Source: Liquidambar formosana
Lineage: Eukaryota; Streptophyta; Magnoliopsida; Saxifragales; Altingiaceae
NCBI GenBank assembly: GCA_039720395.1
Contig: CM077831.1
Location: 12,925,803 to 12,989,802, forward strand
DNA length: 64,000 nt
Reading direction: 5' to 3'
Numbering within the stretch: the stretch's first letter is position 1; the number at the start of each line of letters is the position of its first letter. This document shows, in pieces, positions 1 to 10,650 of this stretch. The translations under genes and the position numbers were made by a program. Below the pieces are notes generated by a model that worked only from the letters and a program-made list of their open reading frames with translations, was not told the DNA's origin and searched no databases.

Positions 1-697
1 TTTTGCACCACCTTACTAGAGCTCATCATTTCATGCATGTTTTTGTTTTGTTTTTTAGTCTAGTCACTTGCATTAGTTTTCTAGGGTCACAAGGACAATG
101 GATATGAATTTTTGTTCAATTCGGAGTTGATCTTGAGGGATAATAAGAGCTTTTGTGACTTGAGGGGCATAATCGTCTTTTAAGTCCCAAAATTTTCATT
201 TGACCTTGAAATGATCTCCAAATTGTCAATTGGAGTTCGTATGAATGCATATGAGGTATTTCTAGCGTCAATTTAATGAATCAATGGCTCGGGATTAAAA
301 TGGCTTGATGTAGTTCAAGTTGGTTAATTGACCCTCCTTTGGGTTAGCTCTAATTGACTCATAATTACCAATCAAATCTTTTCAAATTGACTTTAATTAG
401 CCATCATTTTACCCCCAAAAGTGTTTTGTGAAGTTCAATTTTGATATGGAAAGCATTTGGTTTGATCCTATGTACACACCTATGCTTAGCGAAGGTAGAG
501 CATAGCGGTTAACCGCCTTGTTCAAACATAACCATGCCCCCATGGTTAGTGGTTTTCACCCTAAAATGTTCAAAAATGTATTCCTCATCGAAACATGGTA
601 GTTTTGGCTTTTGTTTCATCAAAATCAGAGTTCATTTGGCCCCTGAAACATTCCTAGAAGGTAAAGGAGTCCAAAAAAAGCAAAAAGCTGATGTGGG

Positions 698-777
698 CTC
701 GGGTGACCACCCAAGCCTGGGCAGCTAGCCGCCTGGGCCCAGGTGGCTAGCCTCCCAGCTTTGGGTGGTCACCCGAG
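698..777. promoter_or_regulatory. 80-bp palindrome module, family 1, in LTR U3
   Basis: Outer arms CTCGGGTGACCACCC and GGGTGGTCACCCGAG are exact inverted repeats, and the inner part (CTGGGC, GCTAGCC, GCCTGGGCCCAGG) continues the palindrome to its centre at GGGCCC. It ends 199 bp before the TATA box. The same module occurs in the other LTRs and upstream of the antisense genes. A role as a protein-binding or chromatin site is inference. Confidence 0.75.
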
Positions 778-975
778 ACCACTTTCCTATTTTCACTCTA
801 TTTCCTTGCTAAAGCGGACTCTTCCCTATTTTGACGTATTTGGGCTATTTTGGACGAGTTTCCTTCTAATTTTTGGTAACTTCTGAGTTGCTTAAGGCCG
901 AAGGGGGTCTCTAATAGCCCTTGGATTAATTATTAGGGTTTTAATCCCAGCCATTGGTTAATCCTAATTGAAGTC

Positions 976-983
976 TATAAATA
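976..983 (+). promoter_or_regulatory. TATA box of family-1 LTR
   Basis: TATAAATA followed by CCCCCTATGCTTCAGCACA. The same TATAAATA occurs in the LTRs of D (10797), A (39145) and C (45851), and on the minus strand of the solo LTR (51273-51280). It should set the start of R. Confidence 0.8.
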
Positions 984-1167
984 CCCCCTATGCTTCAGCA
1001 CAAGGGGAACCACTTTATGCCTAAAAACCTAAGTGTTTGAGAGAGAATAAGAGAGAGAAACTTGAAGGAGAGTTGGAATTCTTGCTGTAGCCTTGGAGAA
1101 CATTGGTTCAAGTCATCCATAAGAGGAAGAGAGAGTCTCTACAGCAGCAAGGAAGCTTCTTCCTAAG

Positions 1168-1977
1168 GTATTCCTCACTCCTTCTTATGCTGAATATGGG
1201 TTTTCATATAGGATAGGCCTATTGCATGTTAAAGGTAGCATTTTTATCATGTATTAACACTCTAGCTAGTTAATATACATGAAATACTTACTGTTTATCA
1301 TGATTTTAGCATGCTTTAGGGCTGTCCTATATGTTTTTAAGCATAGTTGTGATTTCTGTGCTTTTGTTGTCCTTGTTTTAGAATAGGGTCATTGCATGCT
1401 AGAGTTAGGGTTTTTTGCCATGTTCTATTGTTTTAGTTAGTTAATATGCATGACTTAGGTTCTATTTAGTTTTATTCTAGCATGTTTAGAGTTGGTTTTG
1501 AATGTTTTTAAGCATATTTGTGAGTTTAGGGTTTTAGTGTCCTTGTTTTATGTTAGTTTTCATACAACATGTTAGTTTAGGCTTTTTCATTGTTTTTTCT
1601 TCATAATTGCTGTATATGTTTTGCATATGGAGTAAATATGATATTTTTGGATGCATGTTAGTACATTCTAGGGTTTTTATGCATAATAAGGTTCTAGGAT
1701 TGTGTTAGGGCTTATGAAAGTTTGCTGTTTTTGCTGTTAGCATTCTTAGTGGATGATTTTAGGCCATAATATTATTCTGTCCAGATTTATATATCATTGT
1801 GTTTGCATGGTTTTGAGCACGTGTAAGGGTGCAAATAGGTGTGGTATTAGTCCTATGGCAAATAGGGCTGCCAATGCTTGAAATGGCTAATGCTTGGAGT
1901 TATTGCGCTTAGGTAAGCGGGTATGAAGGTGTCCCAATTCACCTCTCTTCCTTAACTCTTTCTCTTCTCCCTCCTAG
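1168..1977 (+). other. Possible leader intron inside the LTR
   Basis: Donor AAG|GTATTC lies ~190 bp after the TATA box, and acceptor TTCTCCCTCCTAG|G ends at 1977. A second, stronger donor-like site, TTAG|GTAAGC, lies near 1914. Equivalent donors and acceptors occur in the other LTRs. Splicing is predicted, not shown. Confidence 0.5.
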
Positions 1978-2427
1978 GGTTAATTTTTAATATGAATCTA
2001 TGGTTTTAATCAAAGGATTCCTTCAATAATAAATTCTGGTTTTTATCAAGGTTTCCATTTTGTGGAATTGTCCTAAAATCAAACTTGGTTTATTCAACTC
2101 TTTTTCAAATAAGGAAACCTAGGGTTTTTACCATAGGTTTATATTAAGTCTTAACCCTATTTCTAATCGAACTACGTGGACTTTGATCCATGTATTTCGT
2201 TGCATGGTACGTAGGCGCTCTTCGTGAGGCTCAAGTCCATTCTAGGATCCAAGTATCCTAGGTTTTTTTTTGGATTTTATTTTGTATTTTGTATTTTTAT
2301 TTGTTTGTTATGCGTGGATGGATGAATGGAATATGTGATATGCATGCAATTCTTGTGATGATATACTTGCTGATTTTTGTATGGAAAGATCTTAATTTAG
2401 CCCAAATAAACTGAGAGACCGAAAGGG

Positions 2428-2471
2428 TGACATGGGTGCCTATAGGCTTTGCCTAGAACCTTCCCATGTCA
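2428..2471 (+). other. R-U5 stem-loop (family 1)
   Basis: TGACATGGG pairs with CCCATGTCA around an inner TATAGGC/GCCTA pairing. The family-2 LTR keeps the stem with compensating changes (5711-5754), which supports an RNA structure in the leader or 3' end of the element transcript. Confidence 0.6.
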
Positions 2472-2681
2472 TAACTTTGCCTCCAAATCCCCGATTTCTT
2501 TGGTTTCCAAAAGATTGTTTTTGCCTTTCCTTTTTAAACATGGAGTCATTCAAATTGTTTTCCTAAAACAAACTATTTTTAGGGTTTTCCTTGTTTCCTT
2601 TAAAAAATAAGGTGGCGACTCCTTTCTTTTTCAAACCTATTTCCTTTCCAACCCTTGTGGGCCCAATTTCTAGGGTTCACA

Positions 2682-2957
2682 CTAGTGTAACTAGTTTTGC
2701 ATCATGAGAAGACCATGTGGATATCACTAATGCAATTAGTGCATGGTAAAGGCATTTGCATGAATGCACCAACGAATGTTAGCATGCAATCGATTATTTG
2801 CTTCGATGAAATCGTCGCGTGTTTGGATATGACGAAGTCCATCCTTATGGTTCCATTTGAGTTTGTTGGTATTAATGAGATTAATCCATCGAACAAAAAT
2901 GGGTTGTTCTTTAATCATTAGCTCACAAGTGAAACTTGTTCACCAATGAGGGACTTC
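2682..2957 (+). mobile_element. 3' internal remnant of family-2 element, ending in PPT region
   Basis: The last ~60 bp (AATGGGTTGTTCTTTA to GAGGGACTTC) match the bases just before the LTR of copy A (38295-38351), so this is internal sequence abutting the 3' LTR at 2958. The rest is unrecognised. Short open frames here (2697-2921 and its reverse) show no known domain. Confidence 0.7.
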
Positions 2958-3663
2958 TGTCACACCCCATTTTTGGCACCTTAGCCAGGACATATCATTT
3001 CATGTAGGATTTTGAGTCCTTTTCGAGTCTAGTCTTTTGCATTGAGTTTTTATGGCATTGAATATCATGTGTATGAATTTTGAAGTGATTTGGAGTTCAT
3101 TTCGATAGTCAATAAGAACTTTTGTGACTTTAAGGGCATAATCATCTTTTAAGCCGTATATTTTCCATTTGACCTTGAAATGAATCCCGAGTCATTCCTT
3201 CGAGTTCATATGCGTACATAGAGTCTATATATAGGTTCAATTTCATGAATTAATGGTTTAAGATCAATTCAGCTCATAATGGTTTGGGTTGGCTAAAAGA
3301 CCCTTTCTTGGTTTGCTCAAATTAACTCACAAGACCCAACCAATTTTCTCTCATTTAACTTCAATTGGGCTTTATTTACATCCTAGATATGTTTAGAAAG
3401 ATCAAATTTCGATTGGGAAAGCATTTGGTTCGACCTTGTGTACAAACCCAGCTTAGCGACGGTGAAGCACCATGGTTAACCACCTTTGTAAAACCTAACC
3501 ATGCACCCATGGTTAAGGATTTTTGTCCTAAAATGCTTAAAAATGCGTTCCCCTTCGAAACACGGTCGTTTTGGCTTTTATTTCGTCAAAATCGGACTTA
3601 ATTTGATTCCTAAAAGACTCCTAAAGCGAGTAGAAGTCAAGACCGAAGTGGACTGGAGAGGAC

Positions 3664-3744
3664 CCTCGGGTAACCGTCCGAGGCTGGACGGTCAGCCGTC
3701 TAAGCCCAGACGGCTAACCGTCCAGGGCTAGTTAGTCATCCGAG
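3664..3744. promoter_or_regulatory. Palindrome module, family-2 version
   Basis: GGACGGTCAGCCGTCT (3686-3701) pairs with AGACGGCTAACCGTCC (3708-3723) with one mismatch; weaker outer arms begin CTCGGGTAAC and end ATCCGAG. It holds the same place as the family-1 module (ends 189 bp before TATA), but CCACC/GGTGG has become CCGTC/GACGG on both arms together. Confidence 0.7.
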
Positions 3745-3932
3745 AGAGTCCGTCCTCAACTCAAATTCTGACTCTCCTCTCCTTCTTTTGATAGTTTCCT
3801 CTGCCATTACAACTTGTTTTCTCTTAGAAGTGTGTAAGTTTGAGTTATTTGATCACCAAGAGAGTCTCTAATAGCCCTAGGATCATTGTTTAATGAATTA
3901 ATCTTAGCCATTGGTTTAGGGGGTCAGTTCTC

Positions 3933-3940
3933 TATATAAA
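3933..3940 (+). promoter_or_regulatory. TATA box of family-2 LTR
   Basis: TATATAAA followed by GGAATAGATATTCAGCACA, aligned with the family-1 TATA region, which also has TTCAGCACA just downstream. Confidence 0.7.
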
Positions 3941-4106
3941 GGAATAGATATTCAGCACATAGGGGGAGGTTAATTACACTTTACACTTAGAGAGAGAGGG
4001 AGCTACGAGTTTGGAGAGCTCTAAGAACATCAAGAGGAGGCTCTTCAACCCCAATCAAGCAAGGAAACATGCAAGAAGTTTGAAGACAAGGAAGATTCTA
4101 CAAGAG

Positions 4107-5265
4107 GTAAGCACTCTTCTTGAATGCTGAACATGGGTTTTCTCCTTCTTTTCCTTCTTCTTCTATGATAGTTCTAGTGCATGATATAACTCCATATGTT
4201 AGGATAGTTCAATGTTTTTAGGATGTATTATGAATGATTTTGAGATGGTTTATGGCTTTATATGCTTGATAATCCCTGGTTTACTAAGGATTGGATAGCC
4301 ATTATCTTTCTATCCTCTTAAATCATGCATAGTTCACATGTTTAGGTTGCTGTGATTATTATCATGAGTTGATGTTCCTGTTAGTTAATATACATGATAT
4401 GAATGATATTCATGATGATATGAGCATGTGTTAGAGTTTTCATAGGATTGTATGCATAGTTATGAGATTAGGGTTTCGATAACCCTAAAATCACATAAGT
4501 TTCATACAGCATACTTAGCTTAACTCTGTGAGTTGTTTCTCATCATAGTCATTCTATATATGCTGCATATAGTTGAATCATGCTAGGTTTGCATTCATAT
4601 AGTAGATTTTATAGAGTTTTTGGAGATATTATCCTTCTCTAAAGGATAATTATCCTTTTTGTTAAGTAGGGTTTTGCATGAGAGCTTTCTGTGATGTGTT
4701 TAAGCATGAAATCACTTCTATTGTGTTCTAGTATATATATTTTCCATAGGATATGATAATTGCACCTCCCCATAATGACTTTTTTATGTGAAATTATCTT
4801 AGGATAGTTTTGCTTAAGAAAGCTCGCTGTAGGAAGGCCTATTTTCATATTTTACATAAAATATCATCTTTTTGGTTAGAATAGGCTTTGCTATCATGTT
4901 TATTGATATTATTGGAGTCTCTCATGATTGTTAGTGTGTCTTTGGTAGGGTTTTTTATGCATGTTAGTCAGGTCATTGCATGTAGGATTGAGTTAGGGTC
5001 CTTAGTTATTCATTATTCTTGTTATTAGCATGATAAATGGATAATTTTAGGCCTCATCATGGTTCTGTCCAGATTAGTATATCGTTCTTTTTGTATGGTT
5101 TTGTGCACTTGTAAGGGTGCAAACAGGTACAATGCTTGTCCTATTGCAAATAGGGCTGCTATTGCTTAAAATGGCTAATGCTTGGAGCTTTTGCGCTCAG
5201 GTAAGTAGGGTATGAAGTGGCCTAATTCACTTTTCTTCTTCTTTCTCTTCTGGTCTCCCTCTTAG
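4107..5265 (+). other. Possible leader intron in family-2 LTR
   Basis: Donor CAAGAG|GTAAGC is at 4107 and acceptor TCTCCCTCTTAG|G ends at 5265. Its position matches the intron candidates in the other LTRs. A second site, CTCAG|GTAAGT, lies near 5199. Confidence 0.5.
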
Positions 5266-5710
5266 GGTTACTTCTTAATACGAACACATGGTAATTATCA
5301 AGGGTTTCCTTCATTAATAAAATTCTGGTTTTCTATCAAAGTTTTCCTCTTGTGGAAGTTTTCAATTTTGGACTAATTCAAGAATTCTCAAATAAGGAAA
5401 CCTAGGGTTTTTACTATAGGTTTGTATTAGGTTATAACCCTATTCTTTTCAAACTACATGGACTTTGATCCATGTATTTCGCTGCATGGTACGTAGGCGC
5501 TCTTCGTGAGGCTCAAGTCCGTCCTAGGATCCAAGTATCCTAGGCTTTTCTTTTCTTTTCTTCTTTTTCTGTTTTGTTTTATTTGTTTGATTATGGATGA
5601 GATGATTGGATGGAATACATAATATGCATGCTGCCTTGTGATGATATATGCTGATATTTGAGTGAAAAAGATCTTAATTTAGCCCAATTAAATTAAGAGA
5701 CCAACTCGGG

Positions 5711-5754
5711 CGATGTGGGTGCCTATGGGCTTTGCCCAGAACCTTCCCACGTTG
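5711..5754 (+). other. R-U5 stem-loop (family 2)
   Basis: CGATGTGGG pairs with CCCACGTTG using G-U wobbles; the inner pair is GGGC/GCCC. It is the counterpart of 2428-2471. Confidence 0.55.
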
Positions 5755-5968
5755 TAACTTAGCCCCCGAATCCAATTTTTTGGTTTCAAAGACTTTCCTT
5801 TTCCTTTAATGGAGTCATGTGGTTTTGAAAATAAAACTTTTTTGTGGTTTTCCTCTTTTCCCTAAAAAATGAGGTGGCGACTCCTTTTCGTTTGTTGTCT
5901 TTTAAACCTTCTGTGTCTTTTTTGCTAAACACCCCTTGTGGGCGCCGCGCTCTTTTCGTGGGTTCACA

Positions 5969-6340
5969 GTACCCTGCCAGTAGGCAAAGACAAAGGGCCT
6001 TCGAAGAACAGTCATCCGGGGAGTATAAGCGAGCATAGAAGTGTCACACCAAAGGTTCTAAGTCAATGACAGATTTCTTACACCAAAGTTTCGCTTGCCT
6101 CACCAAGATATCCAAAGCAAAGGCTAGATCAAACGGAAATGGGCCAGTCACAGGAGGAAGCATGAGTTTTGAGAAGGTTGGGTACTTGAGGATAGCACTA
6201 AACTCTTCTATAGTCAGGTATAGCTCGACATTGTTAAAACGGAACACATGGCGGCGAGGATCCCAATGCCTAGTAGCAGCTGACAGGAAAGAGTCGTTGA
6301 TTTTGACCTGGCAGAGATGAATTAAAGAGGATAGATGAAA
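5969..6340 (-). pseudogene. Antisense gene 1 of D, PMD-like, truncated
   Basis: Read on the minus strand, the frame includes SAATRHWDP, HVFRFNNVEL and IEEFSAILKYP, matching TAAIYFWDP, HVFRFNYEEL and MEEFCALYGV of the 428-residue antisense protein in copy C. A TGA interrupts the frame near 6044-6046; past it the frame continues to the LTR inserted at 5968, where the gene is cut. The start codon is not clear. A minus-strand TATAAG lies near 6467-6472, next to the palindrome array. Confidence 0.65.
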
Positions 6341-6502
6341 AGACTGTAGGTTTTGGTTTGCATGACAGTAGGGGGATAGTAGTCACTTTTTTATGTCTAG
6401 CAAAGAGAAAGAGATGGCCATAGCTAAATAAAAAGGGTATGTAGGAGGTAGGGTTAAGGTAAGGGCTTATAAAGGTCGTCCTAAAGCTAAATCCGCTGCT
6501 AT

Positions 6503-6720
6503 GTGCGTACTCACACTGCCATGGTGCGTACACGCATAAGTAATATGCGTACGCACACTTCCACAGTGCGTACGCACTCAAGTAATATGCGTATGCGTAT
6601 ATCTAGGAGCGTATACACAGTGTTTAATGCGTACGCGTCACTAAGCATGCGTATGCACATATCTAGATGCGTACGCACGATGTTTAATGCGTGCGCGTCA
6701 CTAAATATGTGTATACATTC
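6503..6720. repeat. Array of TGCGTACGCA palindromes upstream of D antisense gene 1
   Basis: About ten short palindromes of the form RTGCGTACGCAY, some with changed bases, are spaced at ~20 bp. A ~58-bp unit (ATATCTAG...GCGTCACTAA) is present twice. The array begins ~30 bp upstream of the minus-strand TATA-like box of antisense gene 1. It occupies the place held by the GGTGACCACC module in families 1 and 2. Confidence 0.75.
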
Positions 6721-7113
6721 TCTTATCTCTTTTGATCCACATTGCCCTCATTTATGCCTTGGCCAGATTTACGACTTGGATATCGCTTTATGAGCACCCT
6801 CATGTATGATTCATCTAGTTGCCTTTTAAGACCTAAGGTATGGGTTATTTTAACTCAGATGCGAATATTTCTATGGTCAGGATTCTTGCAGTAAAAAGAA
6901 AAGAGAGAAGAAGAGAACGTGGAAGGAATGAATAATTAAGCAGAATAAGAGCATAACCATTACGAGGCTTAAATTGAAAAGGCGCTTATGCGCAATAAGA
7001 CCGAATTGTGCAAAGGAGAAAATCACTGAATGAAAGAGATCCGTTTAAGTACAACCCCATAAATAATAAATTGAAGTTAATTTGTTCTGGAAAAGCACAA
7101 AAGAAAATAAAAG
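6721..7113. other. Spacer between the two antisense genes of D
   Basis: AT-rich sequence between the palindrome array and the stop codon of antisense gene 2. No gene or repeat recognised. Confidence 0.4.
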
Positions 7114-9553
7114 CTAGGGACGTCCTCCATGACGACCCCTAGAACTCCTGCTCCTAAAACTGGTGGTCTGGGAAGAGCTAGCCTCCTACTGCGACACCAA
7201 GTCCATGCTAGCACCGCCTCCCTAGCTACCGGGCGGGCCTCCTGGGAGAGCTGGTCCGCCGTGTAGCCTCAGGGAGTAATCAGTCACCATGGCTTTTAAA
7301 CTCCCCACCAGCTGGATTATTTCGCCAGACTCGATTATGTTAAGCTGCAAAGTAAAGAGGAGAAGGGAAAACGTTAGAATAAGTTTATATACATTGCATT
7401 TGTATTTATAATAGGTAAGAGAATATGGGTCTAGACACGTACGCGTCAGGTACCAGTTGCCATGGGGTATCCCAAGACGTGTTCGTGGCGAGGGATATGA
7501 GTTTCAGCAAAATGCCCTACAGGCGTCCACACAATCACATCCCAGCCAAGGAGCATGGGTGCAATCCCTTCCTCCTCACCCTCATCCTCATCAGCAGGAT
7601 GTGCAGCCTGAAGCATGACAAGAGCCATCAGAATCTAGCCAATAATGATCAGGGGCATCAAAAGAGGAAAAAGATATACCTATGGACCGAGGAGACTGGG
7701 CATGAGGAATTCAGCAGCAAATGTTGCATTGTCACCATCGATAAGGAGGCGGGCGTCACAAGGAATGCCAGCCTGCCAAACTCCCAGATCCTCATCACTG
7801 ATGTTGTAGGGATATATTATGAAGGAAGGCAGGAGCATGGGTACCAGCGTCTAGGCACTAATATTGTCAATTAACTACCACATGACCCTCTCAGGCAGAT
7901 ACACGACTTGAGAAATAGGGGAGTCAAATAAAATACATGTCAGGGATACCCCTCATTGCAGTATCATGAAGAACTTGGTCGCCATTGAAAGGAACAGCAG
8001 CCCAAGGACAAGGTCAGACCTGCAGAAAGAAGTATGTTACAAGTGCATTTTAAGAGGAATTAATAAGCAAATAAAAAGACCAGGTATACCCAATTCGGGG
8101 TAAGTATGTCCAGAAAATCGCGCAACTGGTCATACCCAACCAGAGCCTGACCATCCGGCCTGATGAAGTTAACATACCATCGGATCCAAAGCTGCATCTA
8201 TAAGAGTAAGAAAAACAATTTAGTATGCACCGGGACGTCAAACAAACATAGTAAGGCATAAAGATAGAAGCTTTACCATCCATAAGTGCCAGCAACCCAG
8301 GATAGAGGACACGCAGTCCCTACTAAGCGAGTCCATCGATGTGTACAGGTAGGACAAGACCGCATGTCCCCATGCAAGCTGACTGCAAGTCTCAAAGTTC
8401 TCCAACGGGACAAGCCACTGCAGGCTAAAGGATTGGGCCGAGTTGGGGAAGAAGAAAGCCCCTAACAAATACAGGATAAAGCCCCTAGCCATCTACTACT
8501 GCTGCTCGACAGTATCCTGTGACAAGTAATAGCAAGAGTCATGAAGGACCAGATAATAGCCGTAACCGACGCTGAAAGTCAGCCCAAGCACCCGTCGTTG
8601 AAACTATGGAATAGTCTCTCCAGAAAGGTATGCGAAATGGGATGGGCAGCCCCTCCATTCTTAGCCCCGTCAAGTGAAACACGTCATAGGATGTCATGGT
8701 AAGCTCCCTACCAGCTATATGCAGAGTATGGGTGGAGTCCCACCACCGCTCAGTAAGGCAGTAACTGAGAGATTTGCTCTCCTCATGAGGCAAGGAGTCC
8801 ACGACAGGCCCAAAGCCAGCTTGCCTCACGTAGCCTTTGGTGTTTTCAGCTAAGCGCCCCCACCATGCCCACGGAGTACTGACATTCCCCCGAGAGGTGA
8901 GAACATGACATGCCTGCCAAAGCATAGAACAGGTAAATAACAGCATAGGTATAAACCACTTTGTTTAAAACAGCTTGTTTAAAGTCCTTTTAATACATGG
9001 AAGGTTAGTGGCGCTAAGAGTGCCGAGATACGTGTGTACACATATTTTTTCGTGCGTATGCCTACACGATGGTGCGTACGCACTCTGTGTTTACGCGTAC
9101 GCACATTGGATTTGTCCATATGCATGCTTACTCGGTTTCTTTCTTCCTCATCATGACAAAGGTCCCAGGTCATATTAAATTTATTCCACAGGGTCAAGAT
9201 CAACATAAAAAGAGTTCTTTTCAACAAGACAGTAAACCAAGTTGTACATGGAAGTTTACATGTTCATAGCCGTGCGCATATTTGATATGAATCAATTTTT
9301 ATATATATAGCATGCATGTTGATGATATCATTACAAAGCTATGTCCGTTAATGAGTTTTGTGAAGCGATAAGCATGGAGATGTACAAGGTTTAGAATACG
9401 TAGCCGTCCATATCTGAACCGATGTGATAAATGCTCCTCTGGCCAGAACATAGGGGTAATAACCTTGTCAGGTAGAATGATGGGTGTCCATCTCTTCGTG
9501 ATGAAATCCTAGGCCTGAGTGGAAGAGGAACCACGTTGCCTTTTGGGTGCTAT
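7114..9553 (-). pseudogene. Antisense gene 2 of D, spliced PMD-type gene, decayed
   Basis: Several exons can be followed on the minus strand. Exon 1 begins near 9553, where the expected ATG reads ATA, and has an in-frame TAG. A PMD exon at ~8940-8540 includes GRELTMTSYDVFHLTGL, and ~8490-8280 ends at GGATG|GTAAAG. Acceptor TTATAG at ~8203 is followed by an exon with QLWIRWYVNFIRPDG. An exon at ~8000-7680 includes YLPERV and several stops. An acidic exon lies at ~7600-7440, and a final exon ends at the stop at 7114-7116 after an SSQ/SFRSRSSRGRHGG basic tail. It matches gene 2 of copy C in domain order, exon plan and basic C-terminus. Many C-to-T type stops indicate a pseudogene. Confidence 0.65.
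9028..9125. repeat. TGCGTACGCA palindromes in intron 1 region of D gene 2
   Basis: Four or five units, including GTGCGTACGCAC (9072-9083) and GCGTACGCA (9095-9103). They lie between exon 1 and the PMD exon of antisense gene 2. Confidence 0.6.
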
Positions 9554-9666
9554 GGAAGTTGAAGTGAAGGTGGGAAAGAAAGAAAAGAGTGTCCTTGGAA
9601 GAACTCTAAGAGCAGTAGGAGAAGAAAGAATTGGACGGAAGGAGAAATAGGGTTGACTCTCCCCTT

Positions 9667-9674
9667 CTTTTATA
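9667..9674 (-). promoter_or_regulatory. TATA box of D antisense gene 2
   Basis: On the minus strand GGGCTATAAAAGAAGGGG lies ~115 bp before the presumed start of exon 1, with the palindrome array 9714-9900 directly upstream of it. Confidence 0.6.
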
Positions 9675-9713
9675 GCCCATAAGTTGGGAAACGTGCGTTG
9701 AGTTCACGTGTAG

Positions 9714-9900
9714 TGCATACGCATAGAATTAAGTGCGTACGCATAAGATATTTGCACGTACGCTCTTGAAGAGGCGCGTACGCATTTCTGGAGGAGGCGT
9801 ACTCATAAAGTTGCCTCGAGAAGGGAAGATTCTTCGCGACTCTCAAAGTGTTGATTCCATAGACTATGCGTACATGCACTGGCATCAGGCGTACGCACCA
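9714..9900. repeat. TGCGTACGCA palindrome array upstream of D antisense gene 2
   Basis: At least six units, e.g. GTGCGTACGCAT (9733-9744), GCACGTACGC near 9755, GCGCGTACGCAT near 9775 and GGCGTACGCACC near 9890. It starts ~40 bp upstream of the minus-strand TATA box. Confidence 0.7.
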
Positions 9901-10395
9901 TTTGACCAATTTTGAAAAATTGTCTAAACAATGAGAGAATACTGAAAGATTTGCTATGAGAATCATGCCTTTGCCTTGATTGGGCGAGTCGAGGACGACA
10001 GTTGGGTTGCTGTGGGACCAATTGCATCTATAAACGTAATATTTTATCAGATTTCGCTTTTTAGGATCTGCTGTGGGGATCCCATTGCTACAGGGGCGAT
10101 TATTGATTGGGTTGTTGCGGGGCTAATCACGGGTAGAATCTTTGTGGGATTCTAGATTTTAGGAAGGTTTTTGCTACAAGGATTCCTTCCAACCAAAGTC
10201 GATAGATTGTTGCATTCGAACTACGTATGGGTCTGATCTCTGCGAAGTACGTAGGCAGTTGGATGCGTCCAACGCGACCCGATGCATGAGCATCAGCATT
10301 GCATGCGTGTGTGTGTGCGTGAGGACAAAATGTAAAGTCATTGTAGTTTCTTTTGAAGATCCTCACGAAGTGGGGATAGTCAAAAGAAGGGCAAC
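9901..10395 (+). mobile_element. 3' end of D internal region with TACGTAGGC box and PPT
   Basis: Contains CGAACTACGT (10217) and AGTACGTAGGC (10246) followed by the hairpin GTTGGATGCGTCCAAC. The same pair of boxes occurs after pol in copies A and C and inside the LTRs. The purine-rich AAAAGAAGGGCAAC directly before the LTR is the likely PPT. Confidence 0.6.
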
Positions 10396-10534
10396 TGTAG
10401 ACACCCCATTTTGTCCCAACATTTTACGATGGGTTCCCGATGATGAGGTCCAAATGTTTGCTACCAATTCCCGGCCTTTTTCGATGAGTTAAGTGGGCTT
10501 AAGAGCATAAGGTGAAGAGTATCTCGGATCACGG

Positions 10535-10650
10535 TGCGTATGCATGACGATCTGCACGTACGCCTTGTGGTGTTGCGCGTACGCGTTATGTATCGTGCGT
10601 ACGCACTATAGTGTGAGGCATACGCATAATTAGGATGTGCGTACACACGT
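10535..10650. repeat. Palindrome array in U3 of D LTR
   Basis: Units include TTGCGCGTACGCG (10573), CGTGCGTACGCAC (10594) and GTGCGTACACAC (10638). It ends ~147 bp before the TATA box. Confidence 0.7.

Larger units (their letters stand above)
1..2681 (+). mobile_element. Family-1 Tat/Ogre-type LTR, 5' end outside window
   Basis: The sequence is collinear with the complete LTRs at 38352-41116 and 44862-47575. Those begin TGTCACACCCCA; this copy starts about 10 bases inside and ends GGGTTCACA at 2681. No primer binding site follows, so it is a 3' LTR or a solo LTR. It has U3 with a palindrome module (698-777), a TATA box (976-983), a possible leader intron (1168-1977), a TACGTAGGC box near 2209, an R-U5 hairpin (2428-2471) and a PBS-like TGGCGACTCC in U5 near 2612. 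It is inserted in the 3' internal end of the family-2 element; the target duplication would be CTAGT (2682-2686), but its partner lies outside the window. Confidence 0.9.
2958..5968 (+). mobile_element. Family-2 3' LTR (complete, 3011 bp)
   Basis: It starts TGTCACACCCCATTTTTGGC and ends GGGTTCACA. It follows the family-1 LTR plan but is strongly diverged. It carries a palindrome module with different bases (3664-3744), TATATAAA (3933-3940), a leader intron candidate (4107-5265), TACGTAGGC near 5490, an R-U5 hairpin (5711-5754) and GGTGGCGACTCC near 5872. It is inserted in element D within antisense gene 1; the target duplication would be GTACC (5969-5973), with its partner outside the window. 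Confidence 0.85.
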
